NCBI GenBank assembly: GCA_965153455.1
Contig: OZ234501.1
Location: forward strand, 11,098,001 to 11,162,000
DNA length: 64,000 nucleotides
DNA from: Sphagnum compactum
Taxonomy: Eukaryota > Bryophyta > Sphagnopsida > Sphagnales
Direction: 5' to 3'
Shown here: piece after piece, positions 1-13,581 of the stretch
Layout: every line of letters starts with the position of its first letter
Position numbering within the stretch: position 1 is the first letter of the stretch
Notes under the pieces: generated by a model
What the model was told of the DNA's origin: nothing
Database searches by the model: none
Seen by the model: only the letters and a program-made list of their open reading frames with translations
Program-made: the position numbers and the translations under genes

Positions 1-500
1 TTCCAAGTTTCTTTTACGTTCTTTACATAGTTTACATGATTCAACAAATAATTAAAAATGTTTACGAATAAAATTATCCCACAAGCCAACTTCATGAACA
101 TGTTTTTTTCTTGAATGCCTTGGTCAAGAACTTTTTTTCCAAATTCAATCTTTTTTGGCAATAGTTCTTTTAAGGTGATATCCCCCAAATCTTTCTAATG
201 TAGGCAAATTTTCATCTTCATCTTCCAAGTATGATAATTATTGCCACTAGAAGTTGTCAAAAGTAAATGCCATGATTATGACTAAAACAAAGCCAAAAAA
301 CATACATATAGAATTGCAAAACTTTTGAATGAACAACTATAGCATGCAACACAAATTTTCCTTCTTTCAAGAATAATGTTGCTTTGATACCATGTTGGAA
401 ATTGATAGTGGATCAATGAAAGAATAGAGCTGAGTAAAACACATTTATAATGAGCTTTCCACCCAACCTTAGGATCACACAAGTTACCACAAACTTTATA
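1..500 (-). mobile_element. Copia LTR retrotransposon 5' end: LTR edge, primer-binding site, broken gag
   Basis: Read on the minus strand, 392-381 is TGGTATCAAAGC, a near match to the initiator-Met tRNA primer site TGGTATCAGAGC used by plant Copia elements. It lies directly next to a possible LTR edge: the plus strand reads TGTTGGAAATTG from 393. About 110 bp further into the element an ATG (minus, 273) opens MAFTFDN. After a one-base frameshift comes TSSGNNYHTWKMKMKI, which fits the N-terminal G-x-NY-x-x-W-x-x-K-M motif of Copia gag. Later fragments in shifted frames (an LKELLPKK stretch, then VNYVKNVKETW near the window edge) fit more of the same domain. Frameshifts and stops show it is dead. 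The rest of the element lies outside the window to the left. The LTR outer end is not visible and is probably disrupted near 500 by the next element. Confidence 0.6.
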
Positions 501-1211
501 CAATAAAAAAAATTTGCCAAAATGTAACCATTATATTTGCAATTCCATGCAACTATATGTCATTTACAAATACTTTTGCAATTGTTACCTATTTTGACAA
601 TTGTGACTAAGTTGTGATTAAATTTTTTATCTCATATCTTTTATTTTATTTTCAACTTTGTAAACAATATAAATAGGTGTGCATTATAAACAATCCAAAA
701 ATAATGGCATTTGAAATGAAGGAATCAACTAAACTTGACCATAAAGGTTGAACCCAAAATAAAATAGAATCCTCATCTTAAGAGAGAGTCCCACTTACTT
801 AGCCTAGGTCTAGCCAACCTACTGAGCTTAACCTCCCTACATACCTAGTTTCCTACTTGGATGATTTGGAATTTTTTAATATATTTCATTAAAAATACAC
901 GTTAAAATATTTTTGGATGTGCCATGTGTCACAGACGACCATATGAATTAAAGGATTTTTTCAAATTTTCATTAAGAAATTTCAAAACATCCCAAAATGC
1001 TACCATGTGACAACACATCACTTGTTGTAAATGGTGACCAAATTAATTGCATGATAATTACAAATGACAATACATATATGATTAGTCAAAGAATGAAATC
1101 ATATTTTGTTAAATTTATATTCCATCTAAAATCCATGTCATTTACTACTATGATCACACAAGTTGCTAGAAACTTGATAATCCACCCTTGACTTGTGACC
1201 TACTCCTAATG
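501..1211 (+). mobile_element. Degenerate CACTA-like element related to the 48.0-50.7 kb copy
   Basis: Both flanks align by eye to the well-preserved CACTA element at 48003-50683. The left part (CCAAAATGTAACC, then GCAACTAT-type subterminal repeats) matches its 5' end. The right part (GACAACACATCACTTGTTG, then GGTGACCAAA) matches its 3' subterminal region. The interior shares the run from GTTGAACCCAAAATAAAA through CCTACTGAGC and the GCCATGTGTCAC block. The termini are decayed: CAATA stands where CACTA is expected and CTAATG where CTAGTG is expected, and no clean target duplication is left. It is much shorter than the other copy and has no transposase. Exact ends are approximate. Confidence 0.55.
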
Positions 1212-4200
1212 AATAGTACATGAACATCCCACATGCAAATGTTACCTCCACCTAACTAGGGTGAACATCACATATAATGAATTACTTAACTAACCTGAAG
1301 TCAAGTATCTTGTAATTCCAAAAAGTTAAAATGCATGAAGCACAAATATCCAAGGTAAAAGTAACTTGATAGGATGTTGACATCCAACATTTTGCAAGTT
1401 CCCTCTACTAACAACGAAAGGTGAAATCAAAACCAGTAATCTAAGCTGGACATGGTCTGCAAAAGCGGGGCAAGTTGCAATTTAGAAATTTCAAATGAGC
1501 GAAAGCCAAAGCAGTCTCCTTAGTCTAAAGTCTATATAGCATCCACAATAGAGCCAAGAATTTGTTGTTGCCAATTTTTTTAGCAAAAAGAAAAAAATCT
1601 AGAAGGGTGCTTAAATTTTTTATTTTCATATCCTGTTTATAGCCAAATTTGGCTAAATCTTCTTATGAATGATTGCCCCATCTGCTATATCACAAAATAG
1701 AGGAAAAGAAAAGAAAGAAGAATTTTTGTAAATACTGCAATTAGAGACTTCATTGTCAGCTGGTGTATGGAATAAAGAACTACCCTGTTACCCAAGGTAT
1801 TTACCTTGAGAATGTCTGCATTGCTGCTGGTTCCATGGTATTTGTGTTTGTCCATAAAGCTTTCCTCTCTCCCACCCTGCAGGACTTAGCTTCATCCAAT
1901 TTTATTGATGAAAACATGCTGTGGTAATTCAAGGTGAACTTTGGCCTGACAATTTGTGCATATGTAGTGTGTGTGCCATGGAAGTCACTGTTGTTCCTGT
2001 GCCATCCCTACCCCCTCTTTCTTCTCTCTTGTTGTCAAAGAATTCCATTGAGGTGAGTACTAGATTGTTGAACCGATAATTCCATTGTGCCCAGTACTAC
2101 AAACCTAAGTTTTGAACAAACGGCTGATTGCCCAATTCCCAAAGCAAATTACACCCTTCCCATCCTCCATGTGAGAAGCTAATGGTGCAAGCCATGTGCC
2201 CTCTCTACCTTTGCAGTGGCCTGGGACAACCCCAAATTGGAGTTGCCATGTGATGTGCACAGTTGAAGTGCCAGGCCAATTTTGATTCTTATTCACAAAC
2301 TTTTTGTAACATGATGCTTTCTCTCTCTCTCTCTCTCTCAGTGTGTAATAGTGAATCATGTGGTCGGTGGCTGTGCATTGCAACCGTGTCACTTTCTTAT
2401 AAGTAACAAAGTATTGACAGATACAAAAAGCCTTGCCATGCAGATGTGTGGGGTGCACATATACTACTTATGCTTACGCCTACCCCCCATTGGTTAACCC
2501 AGGTTTGCAGCCAATATCAAAATTGTCAGGGGACTCAGGACCTGGGTTATAGAGGTGGTGATTGCAAGGTGACGTCCCAAGCCCGAATAATTTAGTTCTG
2601 GGCCACAGTAACGAGGGATTCTGCCTCGACCGCAATTAAGTATATGCTGGAGAAAGTCTATGGTTGGGTGTGGACCAATTCACGTACATTTTGTTTATTC
2701 AACCTTTCTTGATTGATTCTCTCATTCCGGTCTTTTTCCACCCCAGTCCAGTAGGGTTTTTTTTTTCCAAAGTTGTGATGTACGTGGCGGGTTGGTGATC
2801 ATCCACAAGAAAACTTAGCCAAATTTGGCTACAAGTCACAGAGGAAAGTACAAAAGTTTAGGAATCATGTTATATTTTGGCCACCTGCTAGAACCTATTA
2901 TCTGAATATGGTGATTTCAAAAAATTCCCCATAATGTGATGACAGTGGTCCATTTGTTTTGCAGAAAAACCTTCTTTATCTATGGCACTGGCTTTTTGTC
3001 TTTGGTCACCAAGATATGAAAATTGGCCAACAACCAAAGAATGCTGCCCCAGCCAGTCTTTAGAATTTTTTTAACTGATTCTGAAATTTATGTAATTTCA
3101 TGGACCTTTGGGAATCATGGACTCTGAGCCTGGTCATTTGAGATTAGTCAGTAACCGGATATATGGACAAGTATGTGTTCAAGATTTAGAGAAAGCTACA
3201 TGTGACCACCATTGGTCAGGCCTTTGTAAATATATTATTTGTCAAAAGTTAAAATGTCACAAATTGTTATGCGACTCAATTGTCACACATTCGTTGAAAC
3301 AATTGAGGCAACTGATCTTTTGTCGCAAAGAGTTGTTAACTTACTTGACACTGTCTTTCAAAGGAGCCCAAAAAAGGGTGACACAGTTTGTGATCATCTC
3401 ATGTGCTCATATGTTTGTGGTGAGAGCACAACTTATGGTAACGGACTGCCAATGAAAGAAAATTTGGACTGGAATGGAAGAAATTTGGGAGTGGACTCGC
3501 ATGGAAAAAAAATTCTCGTTACGTGAGAAAGGTGGGACCCAACACAGATCTGGAAAGAAGAATGAAAAGATAGGACCGAACTGGAGGTGTGAGGTGTCAG
3601 TGCTCGGACTGGAGGCCATGAATAAGCCCATAATAAAGCCTGCTTTCTAACGTCCTCTCTAGATCTACAAGCATGGACCATAATTATACTTTTGAAAACT
3701 ACCTGCAAAGGCTTACCTTAACAACTACCTAGTTGCAGAATGTGTTTTGTTTGTTTGTTGTCCCACATCCAAAAGTCCCTTTGCAGCAAGTAACATCGGC
3801 AGTTGCTTGCTAAACTAAAAAGAGTCCCAACTGTATTGCCCATCCACCCAAAATACTATTCCAGTCAGGATTCAGCTAGAAAATGGATGGGGGAGGATGT
3901 TATACTCCTCTATGATCAAATTCCTCTCTCATGGGGCTTGTCGTTTTGTGCTTCTCATGGTTCATGTTTCGATGTTCTACCTGTAACAAAAGTTTTGCAT
4001 GTTCTTCAAGCTCTTACTGAAATTCAAAACCCACCACCAGAAAGGAGGGAGGAGGAGTTAGTTGTTACCACTAGCATATTTCTTGCTGTTTGAAAACTGC
4101 ATTTGAATATTTGTTTATTTTTGGCTTCTCAAGTTTTTAGTCAAACCATGCAACAGAACTGCAGAGGACGTTGCAACCCATTTTCTGGCACCGTTAGCAA

Positions 4201-5060
4201 AGTTAGATGGGACATTTACAGTTGTCCAAAAATGGGGTTGTCTTCTAAATATAGGTGCTGAGAAAGAGAACAGGATATCTAGATCCTTTCCCAAATCTTG
4301 AGGTGAACTATATGCCTTACTTTGAATGCAGAGTGACCAGCTAGCTGGTCACATTTTCCCAAGCTTTTTAAAAAATTGCAGGAGTGAGTTTCTGAAAAGA
4401 TGGATTGGAGCTCATATATGGGTATCATGTCAGCCCTTAATGAATGAAAAAGTATTTCAGTATTTGTCATCCCTGACGAGGATGATGAGCTCTAGTCTCA
4501 AGGGTCGCCTGGGATGGCACTTGAATGGCGAGTGAGTAGTCTAGTCTGTGTCTGAAGAAATCATATTACAGTCACCACCACCAGAAAAAAGAGAGGATCA
4601 CAATTTTTCCCCTGGGAGTGTTGTGCTTCAATCCTTTGCCATCAATTGATGGGTATTTTTTGTCAGTCTTCATTTTAGGATTTTGATGAATGGATTGCAG
4701 GGTCCTTTTTCAGTAGCCTTCACGTTGTTGTCAAAGATTTGTCATGACTCCCACTTGCTTGCTTGCTTGCATGTCCCTAAGCTAAAAGAGCAGTCGGCCA
4801 GTGATGAGGGGAAAGTTTTTGTTGCCCCTTTTGCATGATGCAACTCTGTTGGGGGTACTTACACCGTCGATGTGCCACAAATTCCAGACTGGAAACTTGT
4901 CAAATTGTCCATTGTTTGGACTGCTTTACTGTGATTTCCTTCCCAACTCATCTTTGCATAAAGGAAATGGAACAACACATACTTCTACTCCTTGGCCCCA
5001 CTGCTGACAAAGTGACAAACCCTTCCCTTCCTAACAGGTAGAGTGAATGCTGCTTTGGTG
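1212..5060. other. Spacer without a recognised gene
   Basis: The stretch is less AT-rich than its neighbours and has several ORFs of 60-117 codons. None has a recognisable domain, a good splice pattern or consistent coding character. It holds a CT microsatellite at 2320-2339. Around 3240-3320 there are TGTCACAAA and TTTGTCGCAAAG words like the subterminal words of CACTA elements, but no ends. Confidence 0.5.
2320..2339. repeat. (CT)n microsatellite
   Basis: An uninterrupted run of ten CT units. Confidence 0.95.
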
Positions 5061-5072
5061 GGTCATCCAAGC

Positions 5073-5080
5073 CTATAAAA
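5073..5080 (+). promoter_or_regulatory. Possible TATA box, no gene identified downstream
   Basis: CTATAAAA sits in a GC-richer context and is followed by CCCTAAGTGCCTAAACCC, which fits a plant core promoter plus telo-box-like words. About 110 bp downstream an ATG opens only a 22-codon ORF (MALIHTSHQDCVV...). CAAATCCGAT (near 5176) and ATCAGATTTG (near 5224) can pair imperfectly, so a short non-coding transcript is possible. No gene supports this, so the call stays weak. Confidence 0.2.
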
Positions 5081-5099
5081 CCCTAAGTGCCTAAACCCT

Positions 5100-8080
5100 T
5101 CCCCCAATGTTAGCGAATTTTAAGTTTTTGTAACTCCTGTGCCCATTTCATACCCAAATTTGCATTTGCTTTGCTCAAATCCGATGGCTCTGATTCACAC
5201 TTCACACCAGGATTGTGTGGTTATCAGATTTGGGGGTACAAACTTGTGTTGAGATTATATACCCAATATATATCCACTTACTTATGGTTACAGATGAGGA
5301 AAGAGTTAGATAACCATGCAGTCAAGGAACCATAGGTGGTTAGCATTGGAAAGAACCACATGAAAGAAACAAAAATGCCAACAAATTTTTCTTCTTTTCA
5401 TTTGATCTCCACTACAAGAGAATGTGGCTTTCTCACACGAAAAGCCAAGGCTCATGACACATGTGAGGTAACCTTGTGGTTTCATTCATTACAATGTAAT
5501 ATATGTAGTGTTTATTGTGGCATATATTACATTAAAATGGTAATCTGACATTAGGGAAACAATATTTGTTCCCATTTGTTGAACAACATAAATTGTAGTA
5601 GTTTAGCTAACTCGTTCATTGCAATTATGTTTCCTTCAAACTCAGATCCAACAGTTTTTTATATCTTTTTTTTGGTTTGGTTAGTCCTTTAAAATTACTA
5701 GGTCCTTGGGCAATTGAAATCACTTGGAGAAGAGCTCAAAATAAGATGAGGTCTTTTGCATTGGAATTTGTACCAAGTTGGATGCCTATCCTTGTGGATT
5801 TGCCACTTTGATAGATCTGATTTTCTAATCTTTACCTATCTGATCTCTTTCTATAAAGTCCCTTGGAATGACTCTTTTCCAATGGGCTTTCTTTGATGTA
5901 TGAATGATTGTTATTCTTAAAAGGTTATTGCTCAAGTCATGTGGCAAGGTAAGTTCACAATAAAATGACCAATGCTTACCCACCTGATTTTTAAATGCTT
6001 GCTTGGAAAATGATGAGTTGATCAATCAAGCTAATGTGGTAGAAAATGATTTGGTTGTGGGCAAATATTTCCATGATTAACAATATTCTACATGAAAAAT
6101 TGCATTAATTGTTATGACTCAAAAGATGTCATATTACACTATTCTATAAAGATGTATATCAATTATATTCAAGAAAATGTCATTTTCAAATCATTTTTAA
6201 AGAAGGAAAAGCAACAAAAGCATTGATTACAATATTCTAATACTACTTTTGGGCACATTAAAATCATTGTTCAAATTCATTCCAAACTTATTTAAATGTT
6301 CCCATGGTATGTTTAGGACATTAATGTTTATCATTTCTTACACATGTTGTTATCATCATTCTGAACTTACTCCACATACAATTATGTGTGTTAGACACGA
6401 ATATAAGACTTTAAGTAGCCAAGTAAGTTATTAGGTAGGTATTGGCTCTAGTAAGTTAACACCATTGGTATCTCAATTGGCAAGGCTATTTGTAGTCTTA
6501 TGGGTATCAAAGATGTTGTCACGATATTATCTTAATATTATCAAAATGCTTGTAAATAATGTTGTCAAGATGCATTTGTATTATGGGAATGCTTGTAAAC
6601 ATCAACATTATCAACAAAAAAATGTTTCAACAATTATACAATTTTTTTAAAGCAACATCCCAATAGTAAACATACCAAGGAATATATAACCCTAAAGAGG
6701 ATAGAAGATAGGTTATCGTCACAAGCCTAAAAATTGGCTTCATGTAAAACCAACTTTATTGAACATTGGAATGAAACAATGAGAGCTTGAGTATGAGTTA
6801 CGATGGAGGGGATTAGGGGTGACATGGAGCTTGGTGACCAAGTTCTGATTGAACATTTTTTTGGAGGTGTTAATGGAGGCAGAGGTTGTAGTTTTGTAAA
6901 AACAACAAATTGAAAAAGTTCTTAATTCAATCGTTTTGCACAACATAAAAAGGATGGAGGAGGCAAGCATGAGGGGGGAACACAAGGCCAAACAATTTTT
7001 CTTAATGTAGAAAGTGTTCAAACATTGGAGGAAAAGAAGGTTCATTGTCCTATGTGATATTGTTTTCAATTTTGTAAAGTGAAATTTTAAGGTTGAAATT
7101 GTTAATAGTTTTGTGTTATTCAATGTTTGGAGGTTATGAAAATCTTAGGAAGGTTGCTATGTTATTAAGTTTGTGTGTGCAAAGAATAATGGTTTTAAGT
7201 GCTAATATGGTAGCGCACAACAAAATAAAACAAAAGGAAGGAGGTTGTGGGCATGTAACATTGACAAGATGTTATAACTTCTATTGTGATCCATTTGATT
7301 TAGGTGTTATTGCACATATTTGTAATCTTAATTAGGTGGTGGGAAGGGGAGGAAGACAATAAGGAAAATGTGGTGTTAGTAAATAGGTTTGGGTCTTTGG
7401 TTTCTATCATATTGAAAATTGATTGACAATTGTTGTAGCACTTTGGTGGCAAGTTAGGGTTGTGAGGTCAAACTAAACAAAATCAAATCTTAAAAACATT
7501 TTTTAATTTTAAACACAATAACATAAACAAGGAAATTATTTTGTGAAATTTGGATGAAACTAATTGTTTCAAACTAACTATCTAGATTATTAATAATACA
7601 AACTTGTGGTGACACAATAAAAAGAATTATAAAATTAACATAACCATGAGAAGAGAAAGGATTATTGTGTTCAAGTTTTCAAAACCTTGCTAGAACATTT
7701 GTTGTCATAATTAAGGAAGGTTTACAAACATCACTAATTCGTGTCTCCAAATGTTAAAAGTAAGAAGGCAAGTAAAGATTTTTATCATGTATTGATCTTA
7801 TGGTAAGGGAAAAACTTGAATTTTGTTGGTTACCCTAATACCTTAGCCAATTCAACACTAATTATATTATTTCTAAAAATGTTGAAATTTTCAAAAATTA
7901 TTTCTTCCTAATCAAAAAATTGTGAAAGATAATAGTGAATATTTAAGAATATTCAATTTGTTGAAATGAATTTTTCAAAATTAATTAATTATTGAATGGA
8001 CATGTGTTGAAATGGCCGAGGTACTATAGTATTTGATAAGCCTAGCTAGTGAATGTATGATCTCATTATAACACAACATG
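5100..8080. other. AT-rich spacer, no gene recognised
   Basis: ORFs here are short and lack domains. The 127-codon minus ORF at 6740-7123 is low-complexity (K, T, S, L rich) and I treat it as chance. Confidence 0.5.
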
Positions 8081-8460
8081 GTTTATTTGACCAAAAATTT
8101 TGATGAACAAAACCCAAGTTGTGACTTTTTCCCATTTGACCAAGTAGTTATATTGGACAAGTTGATTTTGACATTGTCAAATTGATTCGTTGATTATTTT
8201 AATTATGTTCATTTTATTACTAATTATTTTGCTAAGCATTTTTACTAATAATCAAAATGATAATCAATACGTGAACATCATTTTGACAACAACATGACAC
8301 ATTTTCCATCAAGTATCAATGATATGTGTCATAAATGAAAATGTCTACTTAATTATCCAATAGGGATAAAGACACGGTTAGTTGCCTCATTTTTTTAATC
8401 TATCTACCTACCTACAACCCACCTACATCAATGGGTAGGTATGATAAGCTATAACATAAT
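8080..8460 (+). mobile_element. Fragment related to the 27.7-28.9 kb TIR element
   Basis: The words TGGACAAGTTGATT, GTCAAATTGATT and TAATCAAAATGATAATCAA occur in the same order as in the left arm of the element near 27.69-27.88 kb. As there, they are followed by CTACCTACCTAC/GGGTAGGTA repeats (8400-8445). Only one arm and part of the core are visible. Confidence 0.45.
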
Positions 8461-11400
8461 TTTTAAAAAAAAATTAAATAAGTTATTTATTTATATTTAT
8501 ACCTCTCTACTTACCATATTGCCAAATTTTTATGATAAGAATTTTATTCAATTATAAACTTGAATTAATTATGTCCCATTTTACTACAACCTCTGAATAA
8601 AAAGGGAAATATGCATTCAATCTATGTTTAATAGTGTGTTATCATGAAGTATTTAGTAATTTTTGTCGGTGAACTAGGGGTGGAAAGGTGATAACTTACT
8701 TAAAAGCCATGGACCACAACCATGAAGAAACATGTAGATGTGAAAAACATTTATTGACATGCCCCAAAACATTTGCCACAACATGATGGGGTATATTATT
8801 TGATATAGTGCATTATGGAATATTTATAAGCTTTGGGGGATTCTTATAACACATTTTCAATTTGAAAATAAAACGTAAAAAAACTTCAAACTTTCATATA
8901 CCTTTATAAAAATGTAACCAAATCAAATATGTGAAACCATTTTTTTATAACTTTGATGAAATCCTTTAGACATCATATTGCGTTTTTAAATCAAATGACA
9001 TTTACTTTTTCAAACTCCACTTTGAATGCACCAAATATTCATGGACATTTGGAAACATTTGGGCATTTCAACTTTTAAAACAATTTCAAAGATCAAAAAG
9101 GAAATTTATTCTAGGCATGTAAGGTGAATGCAGGGGAAGGTGGATAACTTTTGGATTCATATTTGGGATTTTCCACACATTAACTAATATATGACCTTTA
9201 CATGTATTAATTTTCCAATGGAATAAGGTTTAAAGAATAATACCCTTATGCTTGTGTCACAATGCAACATAATATAAAAAACATATTTGAAATGAACTCT
9301 AATGTAATTTTTCTTTTTTGATTTGGTCCATCCTAATTCACAATAACCTTGTAATGCCAATTTATTAACCATTTTTGAAAGATTTCCAATGATTTTTAAA
9401 TCATTCAATTTGGACAACATTTGAACCATGTTAATCCTAATATTTTAAATTTTATAATGGATGAAATTCATCCATGATTATTCACATTTCATCCATGATA
9501 AATATTTTGAAATGTGCATGAAGAGGTTCCTTGGGTAGTGGGTCATATGGAAATTAAAAGGTTATTTGAACTTGGTCCCCAAATAACTATAAATAAAAAC
9601 AACACTCCCATTACCTTTAGTATGTTCAACACCAAAATGGGTATGAATTTATCTATCAATTGTTCCTTTCATAAATGATGTTTTTCAATGAATATAATTA
9701 TGTTCGAAGTTATTTTTTTGCATATTTCATGGCCTTATTCTAAATCATCATATTATGTGGTTGGACTTAAGTTTAGGCATGCTTTTATATAGTTTGTTGT
9801 AATACTTGTGTACAATGGAAATTCTTTGGTGTAGTTTTTATGCCCATTACAATAAGTCCTTCACATCATTATGTAACAAAAATTGAAATTTTTAATAAAT
9901 GCAACTTCATTCCACAAGATGTCAACAATTGTTGCGTAAACTCAAAAACATGCACATGTATAGTTGGGCATGATCATTGGCATTTAGAAAAGTTTGGTCA
10001 TTGATGTGCATCCTTTGTTTAAATTTCTAAGGGTGGAATTAAAGTTGAATGATGAAATTACTTAAAGTTGTTAAACAACAAAAACTAATGTTCTAAAAAA
10101 GGTGAGAACTAAGCTAAGATCATGCCAAATGTAAGTTTTTTAATGAATCCAACTTGACTACATCATTTAAATAACAATGATTCCATGGAATTAAGTGACT
10201 GAACGTATCTTGAAACTTTGAACATGATGTTCCATTAAAATTATATGAGAGATTGATTTGTGATTCCTTCATTTGGGTTTGTTATTAATAACACAAATTA
10301 ATTGTTGATTTTTATTGTTTATTTAGCAACATGAAATAAGTTAGATTATCAATAGTAGATGGAAAGGAGAAAAAAATTAAGTGTGTACTAATCAACCATT
10401 AAGTTGGGGATTAGGTAAAGTATTCAAAAGAAGGTCCATCATTTTTATAGGACTTCTAAGAATTCTCACAGTTATGGTAGGTGGGTGTCATTCATCCTAC
10501 TTAATAAAATATAGGTAGGAAAAGGATTTGTAAGGTGGAAAAAAATATCAAGTCATTAAATTAAGTGTTTAGGTGAAAAGTTGCCATGCTTATAGGATTC
10601 AAGTTGTCATTTATGTGAGGAGTGGAAAAGCAACTACCTTCACTAATATTTTAATTTTAAAAAAAATGAGATAGAAAGTAGAGGAGGAGAAACAAGAGCA
10701 TTACATTCATGAATAGAAGTTGTGTGTGTGTGTTCTTTTTGAAAAATGAAACACAGTACATATAGCATTAGGGTTGCAAATAGTGTAGAACTTTGGTTGT
10801 AATGTTAGAAACAAGGAAAGTAAAAAAAATTATCACAAGATTAGAAAAGAGTTCTTTGTGAGGACTCAATAAACATAAACTACTAAATGAAAACAAATCT
10901 AGTAATTTGATAAGGATTAAGAATGAATAACATTGAACAAGCAATACAAAATTGTTTACAAATTGTTTTGCTCTATAATTCTATATATTGACACTATAAC
11001 AATGGCTAAAAACTTCACAAACAATTATTGGAAATTAAGCAAGCACAATAAATAGAAATAACATGACACATGTTAGTCCAAATGTAGTATCATTGAGACT
11101 ACATTAATGTTATAACAATCAAAGAAGTGAAAAAAGATTATTTAAGCTACAATAATGAGTACACAACTTCTCAAAACATAAAGGCTATAACTTAAATTCC
11201 AAGGATCACAACGAGTACATCAACTTTTAGTTATCGGAAGCATGAAACTATACACATACATTACTCTACTACTACAACTCCAACACCGTGGTTTTCAAAC
11301 ACTTTCCTCTACAACAAACTAATCCTTCTCTCCAAATCATGCCTCCTTCTAGTAGCCAACCACTACTAAGATGGATGACGGCTACCTAAGGATCAAATCT

Positions 11401-12165
11401 TATTTCTCTCCTATTTTTTCTCCCTCACATTCCTTTCCTAGATCTTATCTTCTCTTTGACACATGCCTTCCCAAACCACTAAATAGTCCTTCCTAAAGAT
11501 TTGGGAGACATGTAGGCAAAGTGAACCTTACCTAGCTAATTATCCTAGTTAGCTATTGTTCCAATAACTACCATAATCTACCCTTAACAAAGAGGTATTG
11601 TGAGTTTCCATCAAACATGTTGTATTTAGTGTTGATTGTAATCAAAGTGTTTCCTCTTTGTACCTACTAGTTGAGTTAACTTTCCATTTCAAATCAATTA
11701 GTAAATGTAAGTGTTGCATTTGTTGGGTTCTTGGAAGCATTCTCGGTTTCCATTCTAAGTTATTTGTACTATATTCCAGCATATGACCTTCGGAGTAGCA
11801 AGCCTTTGTAGTGTACGGCAGCCCTTGAAGTGCCACCTATAACTAGTAGCTTGCATTTAGAACACTTGCGCAACCGGTATCCTTCAATTGTAGCACCTGC
11901 ACAACTGCTTCCCACCACCTCCAGCAGAGAACCAGCATTAGTAGCTCTGTTTTCATGTGATAATGTTTACTTTGTTTATTAGTTGTATTGTAGAAACACA
12001 ACCTAACAATGTAAAAGCTGGTCTAGGGCTTAACTTACCACTTTCCCTCTCTCTCTCAGGGTTACATTTTCATTTTCATGTTGGGCACCTTGTCCTTGAA
12101 GAGCATTGAATTCTGTTGCAACTATTTAGTGGCTTGGCATAGAAAAGCTGGGATGCATAGAATCT
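8460..12165. other. Long AT-rich spacer, no gene recognised
   Basis: Mostly A/T-rich words with short ORFs (up to 81 codons) and no recognisable domains, terminal repeats or RNA genes. Confidence 0.5.
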
Positions 12166-12167
12166 TT

Positions 12168-12205
<38 letters not shown>

Positions 12206-12206
12206 G
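12168..12206. repeat. (GA)n microsatellite
   Basis: GA units interrupted once by GG. Confidence 0.95.
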
Positions 12207-12758
12207 CTTTTCAAAGGTCTAATTAAGTAATTATTGAGCTAGAGCTCCTAAGTTTCTACTTCCATTCAGACAACCACAACTTTTTCTAAAGCCTGCAACC
12301 TGTGGAGCCTAAAAATACCTAGCCTATTTTGGTGGTATTTACAACCAAACATTTCTCCCCATGATTGGATTGGAGGCCCCTAAAATATCTGACTACACAG
12401 CTCCTAGCCATGTGGGGGCTAAAACTACTTAGTATGAAACTTGTGGTAGCTGTTAGAGCAGGTTGAAACAACAACCTACCTAGCCCCAATTATATCATTG
12501 AAGTTCATTTAGAGCTTGCTTTGCAATGGATTTTTGTCCATTTGTTTTCCAACTTTTTTTTTAAAAAATGGTTCATTTAGAGCCCACCACATTTGCATTC
12601 CATTATTACATGTCAAATTATTTACTAAGTATACAACAATGTTCACCACATTTGTTGTTAGGAATGTAGCCTATAAGACGTATAGGCTATTGATACACAA
12701 TTATAATTCGCATTAATTAATTGTGGGGACCCCCAAAGTTGTTGGTTTTTTTTGGGGC

Positions 12759-12787
12759 GTGATGGGCATCTATGACTGACCCATCAC
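12759..12787. repeat. Short perfect hairpin flanked by T and A runs
   Basis: GTGATGGG (12759-12766) and CCCATCAC (12780-12787) are perfect inverted repeats with a 13-base loop. A T8 run lies outside on the left and an A9 run on the right, so the stem can be extended across a small GGGGC bulge. It may be a MITE remnant or chance. Confidence 0.5.
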
Positions 12788-13331
12788 AAAAAAAAATGAG
12801 ATCACACTTTGTGCACTCCCAAGAATAAACATATTGTAGTCTTCTCTTGTGGGTTAGTTATACACGTTACAAGAGTAAAACTTAGGGCAAAAGATATGGC
12901 AAACATTGTGCTGCTCTTGGGAACACATGGGAACTTGCTGGGACCAACTTGTGCTGTAAATGCTATCAACCCCAATATTACTACATACTCACTCTGGATG
13001 AGGAGGATTCATTAGGGGCTATTGAGTTAAGTTATTATTGTCCTTTCCTCCCCTCTCCCTTTCAAGCCTATCACACTTGTGCAAAGGGTCCTCCTTTTTT
13101 GGCTGCTCTTCATAAACCTGAGCTTGGATTTCCAGATCCCCACCCCCTTCCACTCCCCTCCCCTCCCAACCCCCAAATCTCGCTCTCTCAGTTTCAGCCC
13201 ATAAGGTCTGTTGTTGGTACTTCATTTATCATTGCATTGTACACACCCACTTCCTTGAACTAAAGCTGATATCCCCTTCAATCCATGTCACTCCCCTAAA
13301 GACCTAGCTAGATTTTGTTTCGTGTAACTCA

Positions 13332-13581
13332 GACGTCTCCTTACGAGGTTACAAAATTCGTCAATTCCTGTGTGCTCATTCTCTAAGGCCATGGGCTGTT
13401 TATGAAAATTGTAAACCCAAGTCTGGCTCTTCTCACTGCACAGCAATGGTCTTAGAGACACCTCCTTACAAGGTTACAAAATTTGTCAATTCCTGTTCAC
13501 TCATTCTCGAAGGCCATGGGCTTTTTATGAAAATTGTAAACCCGCTTCTGGTTCTTCTCAGTGCGCAGCCATGGTCTTTAC
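13332..13581 (+). repeat. Tandem duplication, 2 x 125 bp
   Basis: Two adjacent units, 13332-13456 and 13457-13581, share GACRYCTCCTTACRAGGTTA, then a CAATTCCTG block, GGCCATGGGCT and TTATGAAAATTGTAAACCC, with scattered substitutions. The 125-bp period is not a multiple of three, so it is not a repeated protein domain. The unit is richer in GC than its surroundings. A CT microsatellite follows at 13738-13752. Confidence 0.85.

Noticed and set aside
3108-3526. Overlapping ORFs of 115 and 95 codons
   Set aside because: No recognisable domain and no consistent coding signal; neighbouring words look like decayed transposon subterminal repeats.
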